NCBI GenBank assembly: GCA_963920525.1
Contig: OY986437.1
Span: 27,282,863-27,346,862, forward strand
Length of the DNA stretch: 64,000 bases
Source: Dichetophora obliterata
Lineage: Eukaryota > Arthropoda > Insecta > Diptera > Sciomyzidae
Direction: 5' to 3'
Part shown: piece by piece, positions 11,240 through 22,904 of the stretch
How positions within the stretch are numbered: the first letter of the stretch is position 1
Layout: each line of letters begins with the position of its first letter
Made by a program: the position numbers and the translations under genes
Notes under the pieces: model-generated
Seen by the model: the letters and a program-made list of their open reading frames with translations, nothing else
Told to the model about the DNA's origin: nothing
Database searches by the model: none

Positions 11240-13520
11240 GTTATATATTATGTTTATAATAAAATATATACATTTTGTCCACAATGGCGAAATTTAATTT
11301 CTTCTTTTAAATTTTGACATGAAACGAGTACTTCAAAATGTCACATTTCATTGCATATAGATACTTGGTCATTCAAGGACAATTTCTGGGTATATTTTGA
11401 TTATATTGACACAGTAACATTGTTATTAATTTGCAAGACAACAAAAACTGCCTTTTTAATAAATCTACATGGTTTTTGGCTAGCTTTAAGAAAATAAAAT
11501 GCCACCACGTATCTAAGAGACAATTTTGTTTGTTCATAAAAAAAATTGACTGCTCAGATATAAAGTTGAATTATAGCGTATTTCTAAGAATTTTATCAAG
11601 TTAATAAATTTTTATAATCACGATTTTGTAATCATAAATAATTTCTTTTTTCAATGGCGCTAGACATACACTTTGTAAACTGATAATTCGCCAATATTGT
11701 TATTGTCTACACTAAAGACTCAGTGTAGAATTCCAATCAGAATTGTTTAATCTTTGGCGCTTACTCGTATGGCGCACTTCAGATTCAGTGTCAAATACGA
11801 AAATGTTATGCTGCCACAAAAGCAGCCACTGCGAAATAGCTGCTGCATTGTATGTATTTGCTGAATCTTATTAAACAGTCTTGTCGATTAGCTAACAATT
11901 TATCAATTAAGTCTGCATTTAATTATTTTGCAATTTATTAATATTTATATTGGAACTGAAACTACCAATTATAGTTGGCACTGTATCAACATATTTAACA
12001 TGATTGTTGATAAATTTGATGGATTGATAAAATTTAAAAAGATTTCATAGTTTCCTTCAAAATGCAAATATTAATGTGTTTATTCTGCTGCTCTATAAAA
12101 AAATTAATATTAATATGTGATAAACATTTTTTATCATTCGTTTCAACAGTTGCAAAAATCAATTTTGACTATAAATAAAATGCTAGTTAAAATAGCAGAA
12201 ATATCTTTCTGCAAGCAAATTTAAAAGATTTGGAAATTTTTGACGTGTTAAAATAAATTTTTTTTTTATAAATAAATCAGAAATGAAAACAACTAAATTA
12301 ATATTCCGTAACATTAAAAAACATTTACAACTGCATTATGGTTTGAAAATAAATTATTTTACTAAAAATTTTGCTTTTTACAGTTCATCAGTCAAATAAA
12401 AAGTTGGCACCACAAAAAAAAATATCGTTTTTATAACATTTCCAAATAAACGAACGACCAAGTCATTGCCTTAAAAATCTATAAAAAAGGCAGCGGTATA
12501 GAAAAATTAATGAAATATTCATAAGTACAGTATTGCAAAAAAAAAAGAAAAAAAAAAATACAAAATGTACAAAAAATAATATTAAAATTACTGAAAACAT
12601 TTATGCAAAGATTATTTTTCAAAAAACAGACTTTAAAACAATGTACTCGCGTATATTTTGGCATTAATGTCATTTAACGGTCAATGAATTTAATTTCTAC
12701 TTTATTGCTTTCAGTTTAATTCATAAACATATTTTTGCTGTTTATAGTTTGAAGCATATACTTTTGTTTACAATTATTTGCGCTTTACATGTGGCAAATA
12801 AAACACCTACACACAAGATTGCAAGCCAAAATAATTGACGTTAAGCTGTCCAAAGATAATTTAGTAAATATCCACAAAATGTGAATAAAAACAAATTGTG
12901 TCAAGTCAAAGTCTTTAAAGGTGTTGCTTTAAATAATTTTTAGGCACTTTTGCCAAAATAGCTTTGAGAATTTGGCAATTATTTGTAATTATATAAAAAA
13001 ATTTAGTTTTATAAATATTTGTAATGACATTGTTGGATTGCAAAATGTATTTTTGGTGTATTAATCTTTTCATTAGTGACGCATTTTTCGATCTTACTCG
13101 AATCTCAGACTTGGTTAATGAACAATCGTTTCAAACTTAATCCCACAAGTTTTCTGTATTTTACCAAGTATATTTACGATGGGCATTTCCATCGTAACAC
13201 ACGCGACATGCTTACGACTCAAAGCTTCGTTTTCTCGGAAGTTTATGTTATTAATGTAAAAAATTTCTTACGTACATATGTCTTACAAGACATAGTAATG
13301 GTTTTATCTGACAAAATTGTCGTTTCTGTAATTAATTAAGAATGCCAATGGTAAATATGGGCGTAATCACGCGACAAAAAAAGGAAGTGTGTTTTACAAG
13401 CAAGTTTGGAGTGTAAAAATTCAGCAAATTTTCCCATATAATTTGTTTTTGTTTTTAATTTTTAAATAATAGGAAAACAGTGAAGTTTTATTATAAGCCC
13501 ACTCTGCCTATGGACTTTGC
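11240..13520. other. AT-rich non-coding stretch
   Basis: More than 2 kb with no terminal repeats, RNA gene or conserved protein frame. Frames of up to 87 codons occur but have no recognisable content. Confidence 0.55.
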
Positions 13521-13620
13521 TTATAAAGGGTGTCCCAACAAGAGCGCAATTTTTAAATTTTAAATAAAACACAGATGTATAAAAAAAAATTCGTGAACAT
13601 TTATTATATCGTAAAGTAGA

Positions 13621-13660
13621 CAGAATGGTTATGTATGGAACAATATACATAACCATTCTG
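13621..13660. repeat. 16-bp-arm hairpin at the transposase 3' end
   Basis: CAGAATGGTTATGTAT and its exact complement flank an 8-base loop. The palindrome overlaps the last codons of the transposase, inside the left end of the element. Confidence 0.85.
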
Positions 13661-14736
13661 TTATGCCGCCGCGGCTTTGCTGGCATACACGCGATCTTTT
13701 AATGAAATTTTCAATGACCGTTTTGCATAAATGCTGCGGTATTTCATTAATGCAGCGTCCAATTTCCTCTTTTAAGGCTTGAGTCGTCGTCGGCTTATTC
13801 GCGTAAACCATTGACTTAAAAAAAACCCCAAAGAAAAAAATCTAATGGTGTTAAATCGCACGATCTAGGCGGCCAATTCTGATCTCCAAAACGCGAAATA
13901 ACACGACCGGGAAATGACTGATGCAGCAATTGAATTGTTTCTCTGGCTGTATGACATGTGGCATCGTCTTGTTGGAACCACATGCCCTCCACATTCATTT
14001 CTTCAATTCTAGGCAAGAAAAAACTGGTTATCATTTCACGATACCGAACACCATTGACTGTTTTCGCTTGACCTGCCTCATTTTCATAAAAAAAAGGTCC
14101 AATGATTCCTCCAGCCCAAAAACCACACCACACAGTGACACGTTGAGGATGCATTTGCTTCTCGTAAATCACTCGAGGATTTTCCTCACCCCAAATGCGA
14201 CAATTCTGCCTATTGACGAAGCCATCAAGATGGAAATGGGCCTCGTCACTGAAAATGATTTTAGCGGCAAAATCAGCATTTTCATGTTGTCTCTCCAATA
14301 CCCAATTAACGAACTCCCTTCGCCTCGTAAAGTAGAGGCGACCATGGTCAGCTGGCTTCAGTTCCTGAGTTAATTGAACTTTGTATGCATGAAGATGCAA
14401 ATCTTTCGTCAAAATTCGCTGCATAGTGTATTTGGAGACACCAATTTCATGAGCTCGGTGTCGAATTGAGGTGGATGGAGTTTGAGCGACATCATCACGT
14501 ACAGCTGCGACATTTTCGTTCGATCGACCTGGTCGAAGGCGCGTTGTTGTCTTTACATCACTAACAGACCCAGTTTCGGCAAATTTATCCATTAATCTCT
14601 TTACAGTTGACTCTTTTGGAGCATTATTGTGACCCCAAATTGATCGCAATTTGCGAACTGTAGCCGCAAGAATTTCACCATTTTTGTAAAACAATTTCGC
14701 AATGAGAATACGTTGTTCATTCGTGTAGCGCTCCAT
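13629..14736 (-). pseudogene. DD41D mariner-type transposase, one frameshift
   Basis: The enzyme would cut and rejoin the element ends and bind them through an N-terminal helix-turn-helix region. The likely start is the Met of MERYTNEQR at 14736; an upstream Met at 14784 also exists. Numbered from that upstream Met, the N-terminal 140 residues resemble the HTH region of this group. The catalytic acids are D180 (IIFSDEAHF), D273 (QQDDATCHTA) and D315 (DLTPLDFFLWG). The last two are separated by 41 residues, the DD41D spacing (mariner has 34). After FFLWG the frame closes at an eight-A run on the plus strand (13817-13824). The remaining roughly 60 residues continue in another frame to 13629. 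One homopolymer change therefore separates this from a full-length frame. Confidence 0.85.
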
Positions 14737-14879
14737 TTTTACTAACCTCGTACCTTCTACTAGCAAACAATAACAATTGTTCAAATGTCAAACAATGACA
14801 CTTCGAATGGTGCGAAATTTAAAAATTGCGTTCTTCTTGGGATACCCTTTATAAAAATACATATATCGCCTGTGGTCGA

Positions 14880-15320
14880 AATTTGACCAACTTTCTAAAA
14901 TTTCAATCGCTTTTCTCATTCTGAGGCATTGACCTTGCCTTAAAAAATGTGTTGTACTAAGAAAATCTTAAGTTTTGAGAGAAAGCAAAAGTTTTCGAGA
15001 TATCGTCATAACTTTTAAATCAAAATTTTTCACAACTTACTATTTGTAAAAAAAAATGTACTATAAAAAATGCTTATTGTAGGGTATTCGTAAGAGATAG
15101 TAATAAATGTTTTTCCAACATTGTATTAATATCTTAAATTTCCTCTTACGCCATGTTCTTCCATTTCTTATAGTTTAGGTTTTACTTTAGAAATATTCTT
15201 TCAATGCTCATATTTCAGATCAAAGGTCACACAACTATTCGGTAAACTTCTTCTCACTACTCTAATTTATTTAAAAAACTATCAAAATCGGTTAAGAAAA
15301 ACGGAGGAACTGTTTCTCGG
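14880..15320 (+). repeat. Interspersed repeat of unknown class, partial copy
   Basis: Shares ordered blocks with the copies at 17903-19692 and 61465-62766: 'tttctcattctgagg', 'gaccttgcctt', 'gttttcgagatatcg', 'tgcttattgtag', 'attcttccat', 'caaaggtcac'. Near 15303-15319 it holds 'ggaggaactgtttctc', which matches the start of the 61.5-kb copy, suggesting that two units abut here. No coding potential or recognised termini. Confidence 0.65.
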
Positions 15321-15589
15321 TCCCTCGACAAATACATCTAATCGGTCCCATTGTATGCGCGCGCATACACATATATTTTTAATTGTAAAAAAGCTAAAAA
15401 AAATTAACAACCATTTCTGTTTTGTGATTTTTTACGTTTATTACATTGTTTACTATCATATTAATACATTTGAACTTCATAAAGGTAGATTTAGAATGAA
15501 ATTAATTAGAATATTACATATATTAGAAAAAAATTGAATTTTTAACTTTTGTCAATTATTTGTACATTTTTCGCATAAATTGAAACGAA

Positions 15590-15959
15590 AAACAGATCAC
15601 TAAACGTAAAAAAAACCTCAAATTAATGATGCTTCCAGTGTTATTCAAAGAATTCGGGAGATTCGCCATTTACCAAGTACATCAAAACGAGGCCGATGCT
15701 ACATCTGCACATATAAAAATAACAAAAATCTTTATGCTACACGCTGTGAAAAGTGTAGAAATCTCACTTGTGCTGAACATAATGTTCACAGCTGAAAATT
15801 ATAGATTTTTGAAGATTTTTGTTATTTTTATATGTGCAGATGTAGCATCGGCCTTGTTTTGATGTACTTGGTAAATGGCGAATGTCCCGAATTCTTTGAA
15901 TAACACTGGAAGCATCATTAATTTGAGGTTGTTTTTTACGCTTAGTGATCTGTTTTTCA
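15590..15959. repeat. Inverted duplication of the piggyBac transposase 3' coding end
   Basis: About 140 bp at 15590-15731 (plus strand) repeats inverted at about 15808-15959. Both arms encode the stretch containing SSVIQRIR and the start of the zinc-binding tail. Only the left arm continues into the expected Cys/His-rich end (LYATRCEKCRNLTCAEHN, 15732-15781). The left arm lacks one base of an A-run and differs at a few other sites, so the duplication is not recent. The gene's genuine terminus is thus preserved, but turned around. Confidence 0.85.
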
Positions 15960-17527
15960 ATGAGATTCAATCCAACCTCCTCGATAAAAAGGCGACGACG
16001 AATATTATGGTTCGTTTTAGAATTTTTCCAATTCGGGAACAATGCAATGAACGTCACGAATGCATTCAACGCACTAACATCAAGCATGTTACAAAATACT
16101 GCCATTGGCCACCGATTGACTTTTCGTTTGCATGTGTACGTAGCCACCATTTGATCCATAGTATCAACTCCAGTCTTGGTTTTGTTGTAGTCTTCAATGA
16201 TGTTAGGTTTCTTCTTTTCACTATTCTCATTTATGCTGACAACATTGTGGTATGTACTAAGCAATGTCACAAATCGGTACCGGCGAGGAACATATGACAA
16301 CATAACTGCTTGCAATTTCTGTTCATATGCAACTTCTGTATGATAAATTGGCTTTTGACGCATGTCGAGTAGAACTGAACGAATTTCAGTGCTATTTTTC
16401 CTTATTGTTCCCAAAATAGTCATGCGATTTTTATGTAAATCTTCTGCCAATTCATACGAAGTGAAAAAGTTGTCACACGTTACATTTCTGTCAGAAAGTC
16501 CTTCCACCAAATCCAAAACAACACGCCGTCCGAGATTACGTTCAGGAGTGGCATTACGATTCGGACCAACATAAATTTGTGTGTTGTATGCATACCAGCT
16601 TTTTGAGTCGCATAGCACCCAAATTTTGATGCCATATTTCGCCGGCTTGGATGGAATATACTGACGAAACGGACATCGCCCACGATACGGAACTAACTTT
16701 TCATCTACGGTAATGTTTTTTCCTGGTGTGTAAACAACTTTCAAATTATGATTCCATTTATCGTATACATTTTGAATCGGTGTTAGTTTGTCACGTACAG
16801 AAGTACTTGTAGATGCAGTGTTGGCCATGCGTTGTTCGCGGTCATCAAATCGAATACAACCATGGATACGCTTGAACATTTTCAAAGACATTGTTGCTCT
16901 AAATATTGGCCGACCAGTTTCGTCATTCCACAGTTTAATGACACATTCACCGTATGACCGATACACACCAGAAAGCAGCAACAATCCAAAGTATGCGTGC
17001 AGAGTGTCCAAATCAATGTTTTCCCAATCGTCTTTGTACTTTCGCACACCACATAAATTCGTCATGTTCAAAATAATATTCTCAATCGTTTCAAGTAACA
17101 TGTGAAATGCAGACGAAACATCAACTATAGTAGCAGCTGCTAATGCTTTTGGACCTGAATTATAACAAAAATGAAACATATAATGAACATGAACCCATAA
17201 CAAAGAGGGTAGATTTTTACCTGAAGTGAAATTTTCTGCACGTCGAAATGAATTTCTTCGATTTATTTCAAATGGTTGCGATGAATATTCAATTTTCTTA
17301 TTTTTTTAAAAATATTTATTTTCAGGATTTGCTGCATTTTCTTCTGCTAAATTTTGCTCAAGTGGCTCAATGTCGTCTTCACCCGAATGCACGCTAACTT
17401 CACTTTCACCATTCTCCTCGTCTGATAATGCAAAATCATCGTCACTATTGCACGGAGATTCGCTTTCCAAATCAAAATCCATTTCTAGTTCATATCGCTG
17501 CCTTCTTTCACGTAAAACTCTATCCAT
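15764..17527 (-). pseudogene. piggyBac-family transposase with small intron; 3' end lost
   Basis: This family excises DNA precisely at TTAA. The first exon (17527 to 17221) starts MDRVLRERRQRYELEMDF and is acidic, as usual for the N-terminus; it is broken by an in-frame TAA at 17303-17305. A 66-bp intron (17220 to 17155, GTAAAAATCT...ATAATTCAG) restores frame to the main block. In that block, numbered from the open frame starting at 17203, the triad is D167 (ITVDEKL), D244 (VTCDNFFTS) and D347 (TGVDTMDQ). These spacings are very near those of piggyBac. The NRWPM motif follows the third Asp. The C-terminal cysteine-rich finger begins (RCYICTYKNNKN), then the frame runs into unrelated sequence because the gene's 3' end is inverted at 15590-15790. 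Confidence 0.85.
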
Positions 17528-17902
17528 TTCTTATCAAATACTTTGAAACGCAACCAAAATTCAAATAAATGCGCAAACAAACTTCACTTATGTGTGTTCC
17601 AGAACAAAATGAATTTCATAAAACGATAAGAGCGTGCTATAAATCCACACACAAAAATAAGCGGCAATTCCAGGTACCTGCTTATGTGTATGCGCGCACA
17701 TACACAGGGACCGATTCGTAACTATAACTGCACAGGCAAATACAGTAAGGGTACAAATTCAAAAACCTGTTTTTTTGGTTGTTCAGGCAAAATAATTCTA
17801 CTTTGCAAAATACAAGGTCATTCCGCTGAACCGTTTTTATTTTATTCAAGGCTAAAGATCAAAATTGTATGCGTGCGCATACAGGGGACCGATGAGGGTT
17901 AA

Positions 17903-19692
17903 AACATTGATTTATGTATATTACCTTGGAGTGGTTTGAAATATTTGAAAATTTGTTTTTCAGAAATTATTTTTTAAGCTGTAGATTTTTGCAGAAAATA
18001 TAAAAACAACATTTTGAAAAATTTAATTTTCATCAAAGAAATCATTGTGGCTCACGATTTTCGATGATAGAAACAGTTTTTTTGAATTATGTGTCAAAAT
18101 GAAGCAATTTTCGCTAATATATTATATGTCATATGAAAGAGTGTGAAAAAAGAAAATTATATAAGAAAAAAAATTCCAACAAAAAAAATTTGGCCTATTT
18201 TTTGAGCAAAAACTCAATATTTTAGAGGTTTTTTAAAACCATATAAAACATTGAATTGGTGAGAAAAAGGTAAATCTTTTCTTATCTCTCTCAAGTCAAT
18301 TGATTGATCTTTGAGACAAAGAAAATTTGTTGAAAATCGATTAAAAACTGGCTGAGATATTTGGTTCCAAAGTCAAAACTTGAAATTTCAAAAGTTTTTT
18401 CTCATTCTGAGGCGATGGCCTTGCTTTAACCCATTAATGACTAATGGGTATTTAAATTCGCATAAAACAGTGTTTACGAAAAAGGCCATATCTCGAAAGT
18501 GGTAGGCGATATCAAAATAATTTTTTTTAAAACATTACGGAAAAATGAAACTATTTATTGTCTTTACAATGTGAAACGGAATTCATACAATAAAATGTTC
18601 CTTTTCGAGATCGAAGATGTGTGATTTTCAAAAATGAAAAAATCCATATATAAAATTATATAGAAAATTAGAAAATGAAAAGATCGAGGGAAAAATTCGT
18701 GGTCAGTTTGCCTCTAGTATCCTCTATTTATCAGGTGTTCATTATGACAAAAGAATGTTGCCATATATGCAAATTTTTATTAACACCAAGAACCCGGATA
18801 AGCTGATTGGGTATTTAAATACCCTAAGCAGATCTCAAATACGGTGACAGTTAGAAACCTGAAATTTTGCAAAGCATCTTCTATGGCCTATATAAGCTTC
18901 CTGATAAATTTTGAAAAAAATCGTGCGGCGGAATCTATGAGCAGTCTTTAATGGGTTAAGGAAATACGTTGTACTGAGAGGATATAAATTTTTCGAGATA
19001 TCTAAATAATTTTAATGTCATTTTAAGAGGATTTTTTAGCATACTATCCATGGAAAATATTACCAAAAAAGCTTTTGTATACCGTTATATTCCTCAACCA
19101 ACGAATTTTCATACGAAAATACGTTGTATTGAGAATATCTATAGTTTTCGAGATATCACTATAATTTTTATGTCAAAATAACGGACATTTTTTAGACTTT
19201 GTAAGAAATTTCACCATCACAATATATGTTTACTCTTGTTGTATAAAATGTGCTTATCCGTATCCGTAAGAGATGGAGCAAAATGTCGCAAGTATTTTTT
19301 GCACAACTTATCAATGTCTAAAATTCCCTTTTACATTATATTCTTCCATCTGTTAAAGTTTAGCTTTTATTTCAAAAATGCTCTTTTTACGCTCATATTT
19401 AAGGTCGAAGGTCACCAATCTAAAATGTAATCTTACTGTGCAGCCAGATCTTTCATTTGATACCTCATTCACCATTCTACCTTTTCCTAGCCCTGAGATT
19501 CCTTACTAAAAATACTACAAATTTTCAACGTTAATATTTCGGGTCAGAGGTCATAAATTTAAAATCTAAAATGATTCTGCACAAATAGGGTGCAGTACCT
19601 TTCGAATGATATAAGTTTCATTGCTCTAAATCTAAAATTAATATCGAAAAAGTGTACGACAACATTTGATGTTTGCCTATTAATATATAAGA
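17903..19692 (+). repeat. Interspersed repeat of unknown class, full copy with insertion
   Basis: Collinear with 61515-62766 from 'ttggagtggtttgaaatatttg' to 'gacaacatttgatgtttg' and 'attaatatataaga', interrupted only by the MITE at 18430-18955. It contains repeated 'ttcgagatatc' blocks about 150 bp apart. Stops occur in every frame. The left edge is the TTAA used by the piggyBac element. Confidence 0.75.
18430..18955. mobile_element. piggyBac-type MITE, 526 bp
   Basis: The ends are CCCATTAATGAC and, inverted, CCCATTAAAGAC, with TTAA duplicated on each side (18426-18429 and 18956-18959). The related repeat at 62041-62055 reads 'ttgcttcaaggaaatac' straight through, which is the empty site. 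No coding capacity. Confidence 0.9.
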
Positions 19693-19784
19693 TATTGAGT
19701 TTCCAAAAAATATTTGGCGTAACTCACGCGACATAGCCCACGCGACAAAATTTTCTTAAATTTAAATTGGGTGATTAAGTAATG

Positions 19785-20074
19785 GCGAGTACCGAATACG
19801 GTGGAATGATGAACTGTATGAGCTGTATGCTGACATCGACATAGTCAAGCGCATTAAAATCGAGCGGCTTCGCTGGCTTGGTCATGTTCAGCGCATGAAA
19901 GACGATGCTCCAGTGAAGAAAACATTCGATTTGGTACCCAGTGGCGGTCAACGCAGAAGAGGACGACCGCATCTTCGTTGGAAAGACCAAGTAGAGGACA
20001 ACTTGACGAAGCTTGGAATTTCCAACTGGCACCAGCAAGCGAAAGACAAATGGCTGGCGCAAATTCTTATATGA
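19785..20074 (+). pseudogene. RTE-like LINE: C-terminal end of polyprotein
   Basis: The plus strand encodes about 95 residues with the blocks NDELYELYADIDIVKRIK, RLRWLGHVQRM, RRRGRPHLRWKDQVEDNL and KLGISNWHQQAKDKW, then a stop. The 'RLRWLGHV..RM ... GRP..RW.D.V..DL' pattern is the shared C-terminus of many insect non-LTR polyproteins downstream of the RT. After about 30 bp the element ends in (taag)n, a short microsatellite tail of the kind RTE-clade elements carry. The copy is heavily 5'-truncated and its upstream junction is not obvious. Clade assignment is tentative. Confidence 0.8.
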
Positions 20075-20104
20075 GGCCAAGACCGACATACGGTTGTAGC
20101 GCCA

Positions 20105-20124
20105 ACTAAGTAAGTAAGTAAGAT
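20105..20124 (+). repeat. (taag)n tail of the LINE fragment
   Basis: Four head-to-tail 'taag' units directly follow the short 3' UTR of the LINE at 19785-20074. Confidence 0.75.
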
Positions 20125-21780
20125 TAAGTAATCAGGTAGTAAAGTATTTAATTTAGTAATTAGCAAACAAATTTAATATATTGTTCTTTTCTTGCCTCAA
20201 CCATTTTTCTATTATCTTTAGCCAATGCCTTCCATTTTTACTAAAACAAAAACTTTACGAAACATTTACTAAACTTTTACGAAAAAGTAAACTACATTTG
20301 TGAAACGGTGCAGACGATTTGATCATTATGGTTAATGAATTGATATAGAAATTTATTAAATTAATAAAATTAACAAACTTCTCTTAATAAGAACATAAAA
20401 TAAAAAGTTTTTAATAAGTTTTAAGTTTTTGGTAACGGTTAACTTTTTTCTGGAATTGCCCATATATGTATGTTATTTAATGTATGTTGTTATGTTATTT
20501 AATTAAAAAATTATCTACACCTGCTTTTTAAAAGTTCTCCATTATAATAATCACAGAATCTTAACAAAGTTATGAATCTCAACACATGCTTTCTGTTGCT
20601 AGAATTTGAATGTCGCTCTAGAGAGGGCTTTGCATATACATGTGTAAATGTGTTATCTTAATTCATACATGAATATCTTCTAAAATTTACTTTGAATTTG
20701 AAACACATGCAAATATGTACATCAAATCGCAAAAAAAAATATCTTAGCTGCTAGATAGCACGCTATTATATGATAGACTCCAGTATAGAAAATTCTCACA
20801 TTTTTTTAATTGAAAACACTTAAAATCTCATAGCACAGAAAATATCAAGATATGACGATTAGCACAAAAAGCGCATTATAATTATAACTAGTTTAGGCGA
20901 AATTATTATTTAAACAAAATCATTTGGAAACGACATTTTGGCAGCTTTAACATCTTATTGATAGTTATATATCTATCTAAAAATTCTATCATCACCGTTT
21001 TTATATAAAATTCAATAATTTCCAGTTTCTAAACTGTGGTATTGACTATTTAAAACATAGTGAAATAGAATATAGACTTAAAAAATATCTGTTGTTGGGT
21101 TGGATTGGGACAATTTGCACCTTAGCAAAATTTTGGCTCCACCAATGAAATGAGCAAATGTTCATATATTCCATTTCTAAACTTTGCAAGCATGTTTAAA
21201 ATTTTGTAAATCCCAAAAAAAAGGTAGTACAAAAATTTTTGAAGTGAAAACTTCCTTAGGCGCGTTGAACGATTTTGGTAGAGGGTAAATCTTTGGTGTG
21301 CGTCATAGTATTTTTCCGAGTAACTCTCGTCATCAATATAGACAGCAAAGATAACAAGATAGGAAACTTAGACAGCATAACCTCAAAAAATGTTTGCATG
21401 TATTTGTGCATAAAAAAAAATCAACAATGATCGCCACTCTTGTTCTTAGTCGGCCGCAAGCTCACAAAGAAATCACTTGGCAACTCCTGAAATAAATGCA
21501 TATAATCTGTTTGTTAGCATATAAATACTTAAGTTAGGTCGCAATAAGATGTTTGCAACCAAAACTTATTATTAATTCGCTTTATCTTGGTCTATATATG
21601 CTTTTAAAGTTCGGCAATTTCTTCAGTTGTTGTATTTGTCAACATTTTTGAAACATTTGCTTTTGCTCAAACCACCATGGTGAGATTTAAAAATGGAACG
21701 ATCTTCTTCTTTTTTATCATGTAGAAGTTAAAAAATGTTTTTTTTTTTGTGAAAAATTTGGTACCAGCTCTGAAAAAGTG
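20125..21780. other. AT-rich non-coding stretch
   Basis: No repeats with recognisable ends, no RNA genes and no conserved frame found over about 1.6 kb. Confidence 0.55.
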
Positions 21781-21783
21781 ATT

Positions 21784-22899
21784 GGGCCTCATTGTTGATT
21801 CAGTGCGGAATAAATTCCTCCGCGGAAAATATTTTCGATCGACAAAATTATTTTTATTCTTGATTCCTGGGGAACGAACTGCGTTAGCGATGATTTTTGA
21901 CAGTTGCTGCGGAACGGCCCTTTCTTAATCGATACATAAATGTTTACTTTTTCCAGTTAAGTAGTGATTACCTCGATATGTTTTGGTACTAGATACTACA
22001 CTCGAACAAATTTATGTACCTCTAAGTTGTCAATTTGGTTGGTTGTGAAAAATATTTAAACAAAACTTTTAAAAAATTTAAATTGGACACTGTTGCACTA
22101 TTTTTTGTGGACTCAAAGGTTGGACAAAGATTGCACTAACATGAGGCTAGAAAGAAGAGGCTTAAGGTGCAGTTCAAAGGATATTATGGAAATAACAAAC
22201 AAGGAGTAAGTATTGAATCAGGAATTTGTATTCGATATGTTCTGTTAATAATCAAATATGTATTTTGAAATATCTGTGGTTGCAAGAAACAACGACTAAA
22301 CTCAAAGTATCGTAAAAAACGGTATTTTAATTGCACGGACTACGACCCATTTTTTTGAAATATATAAACCGTTACAAACAAAATATGTGCAGACATAAGT
22401 GATTATCAATTCTGGGCAAAAAATGGATATGTGCATACTTCCAAAAATGGGCAATAAAGTAAATTCTATATCGCTTTTTTACGATATTTTGAGTTAAGCC
22501 ATTATTCCTTGTGACCACAGATATATCAGTTTTCAACAAAATGTAGACATCACAGGGATGCTGATAATTACCTCTTTAGCGAGTTGGAAAGTAGCATTGT
22601 CCAACAAAAACGAATTATCCAGTCTTTGTTGGTGAATTTTTGCTTCTTATTCCTAAAACAAACTAGTTTATAAGTTATTTTATATAAATTTGCAAATTGT
22701 ATAGCAAAACTTGTTATTTTTGTTTAAAAATGGTAATAGAATGGAATTTCGATACTGCGAAATCAATAATGCAATTTAAAATTGCGGAACAAAGAAAAAA
22801 CAGAGTAAGTAGGTAATGTAGTTTTGTATGACGAAATCACCAATAGAAAATGAAAAAGAATGCAGAAATTTTGTGGAACGGAAACAGCAATGAGGTCCA
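21784..22899. mobile_element. Possible TIR element of unknown superfamily, about 1.1 kb
   Basis: The left end GGGCCTCATTGTTGATT matches the inverted right end GGACCTCATTGCTGTTT. Weaker matching continues for about 15 bp, and ATT flanks both sides. No transposase sequence lies inside. Confidence 0.5.
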
Positions 22900-22904
22900 T
22901 TATA

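Larger units (their letters stand above)
13526..14849 (-). mobile_element. DD41D (rosa-like) Tc1/mariner-superfamily transposon, nearly complete
   Basis: Terminal inverted repeats of about 36 bp bound the element. The left starts AAGGGTGTCCCAACAAGAGC and the right, read inverted, AAGGGTATCCCAAGAAGAAC; both continue GCAATTTTTAAATTT. TA lies on both sides (13524-13525 and 14850-14851), the target duplication of this superfamily. The 1.3-kb length is normal for a single-transposase element. The only clear coding defect is one homopolymer frameshift, so the copy looks young compared with its neighbours. Confidence 0.85.
15341..17898 (-). mobile_element. piggyBac-like transposon, left end decayed
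   Basis: The right end reads GACCGATGAGGG followed by TTAA (17899-17902), matching the piggyBac CCC...GGG ends and TTAA target. Next to it lies a palindromic block, GTATGCGTGCGCATAC. The left end has the matching ATCGGTCCC and TTGTATGCGCGCGCATACA (15341-15370), but the outermost CCC and TTAA are gone. A further inverted copy of this terminal block sits at about 17680-17720, so the right side carries a subterminal repeat. The flanking TTAA continues into the repeat unit that is uninterrupted at 61.5 kb. Confidence 0.8.

Noticed and set aside
13921..14373. 150-codon plus-strand frame
   Set aside because: Antisense shadow of the DD41D transposase.
15875..17105. Several 70-140-codon plus-strand frames
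   Set aside because: They lie antisense to the piggyBac transposase and have no independent content.
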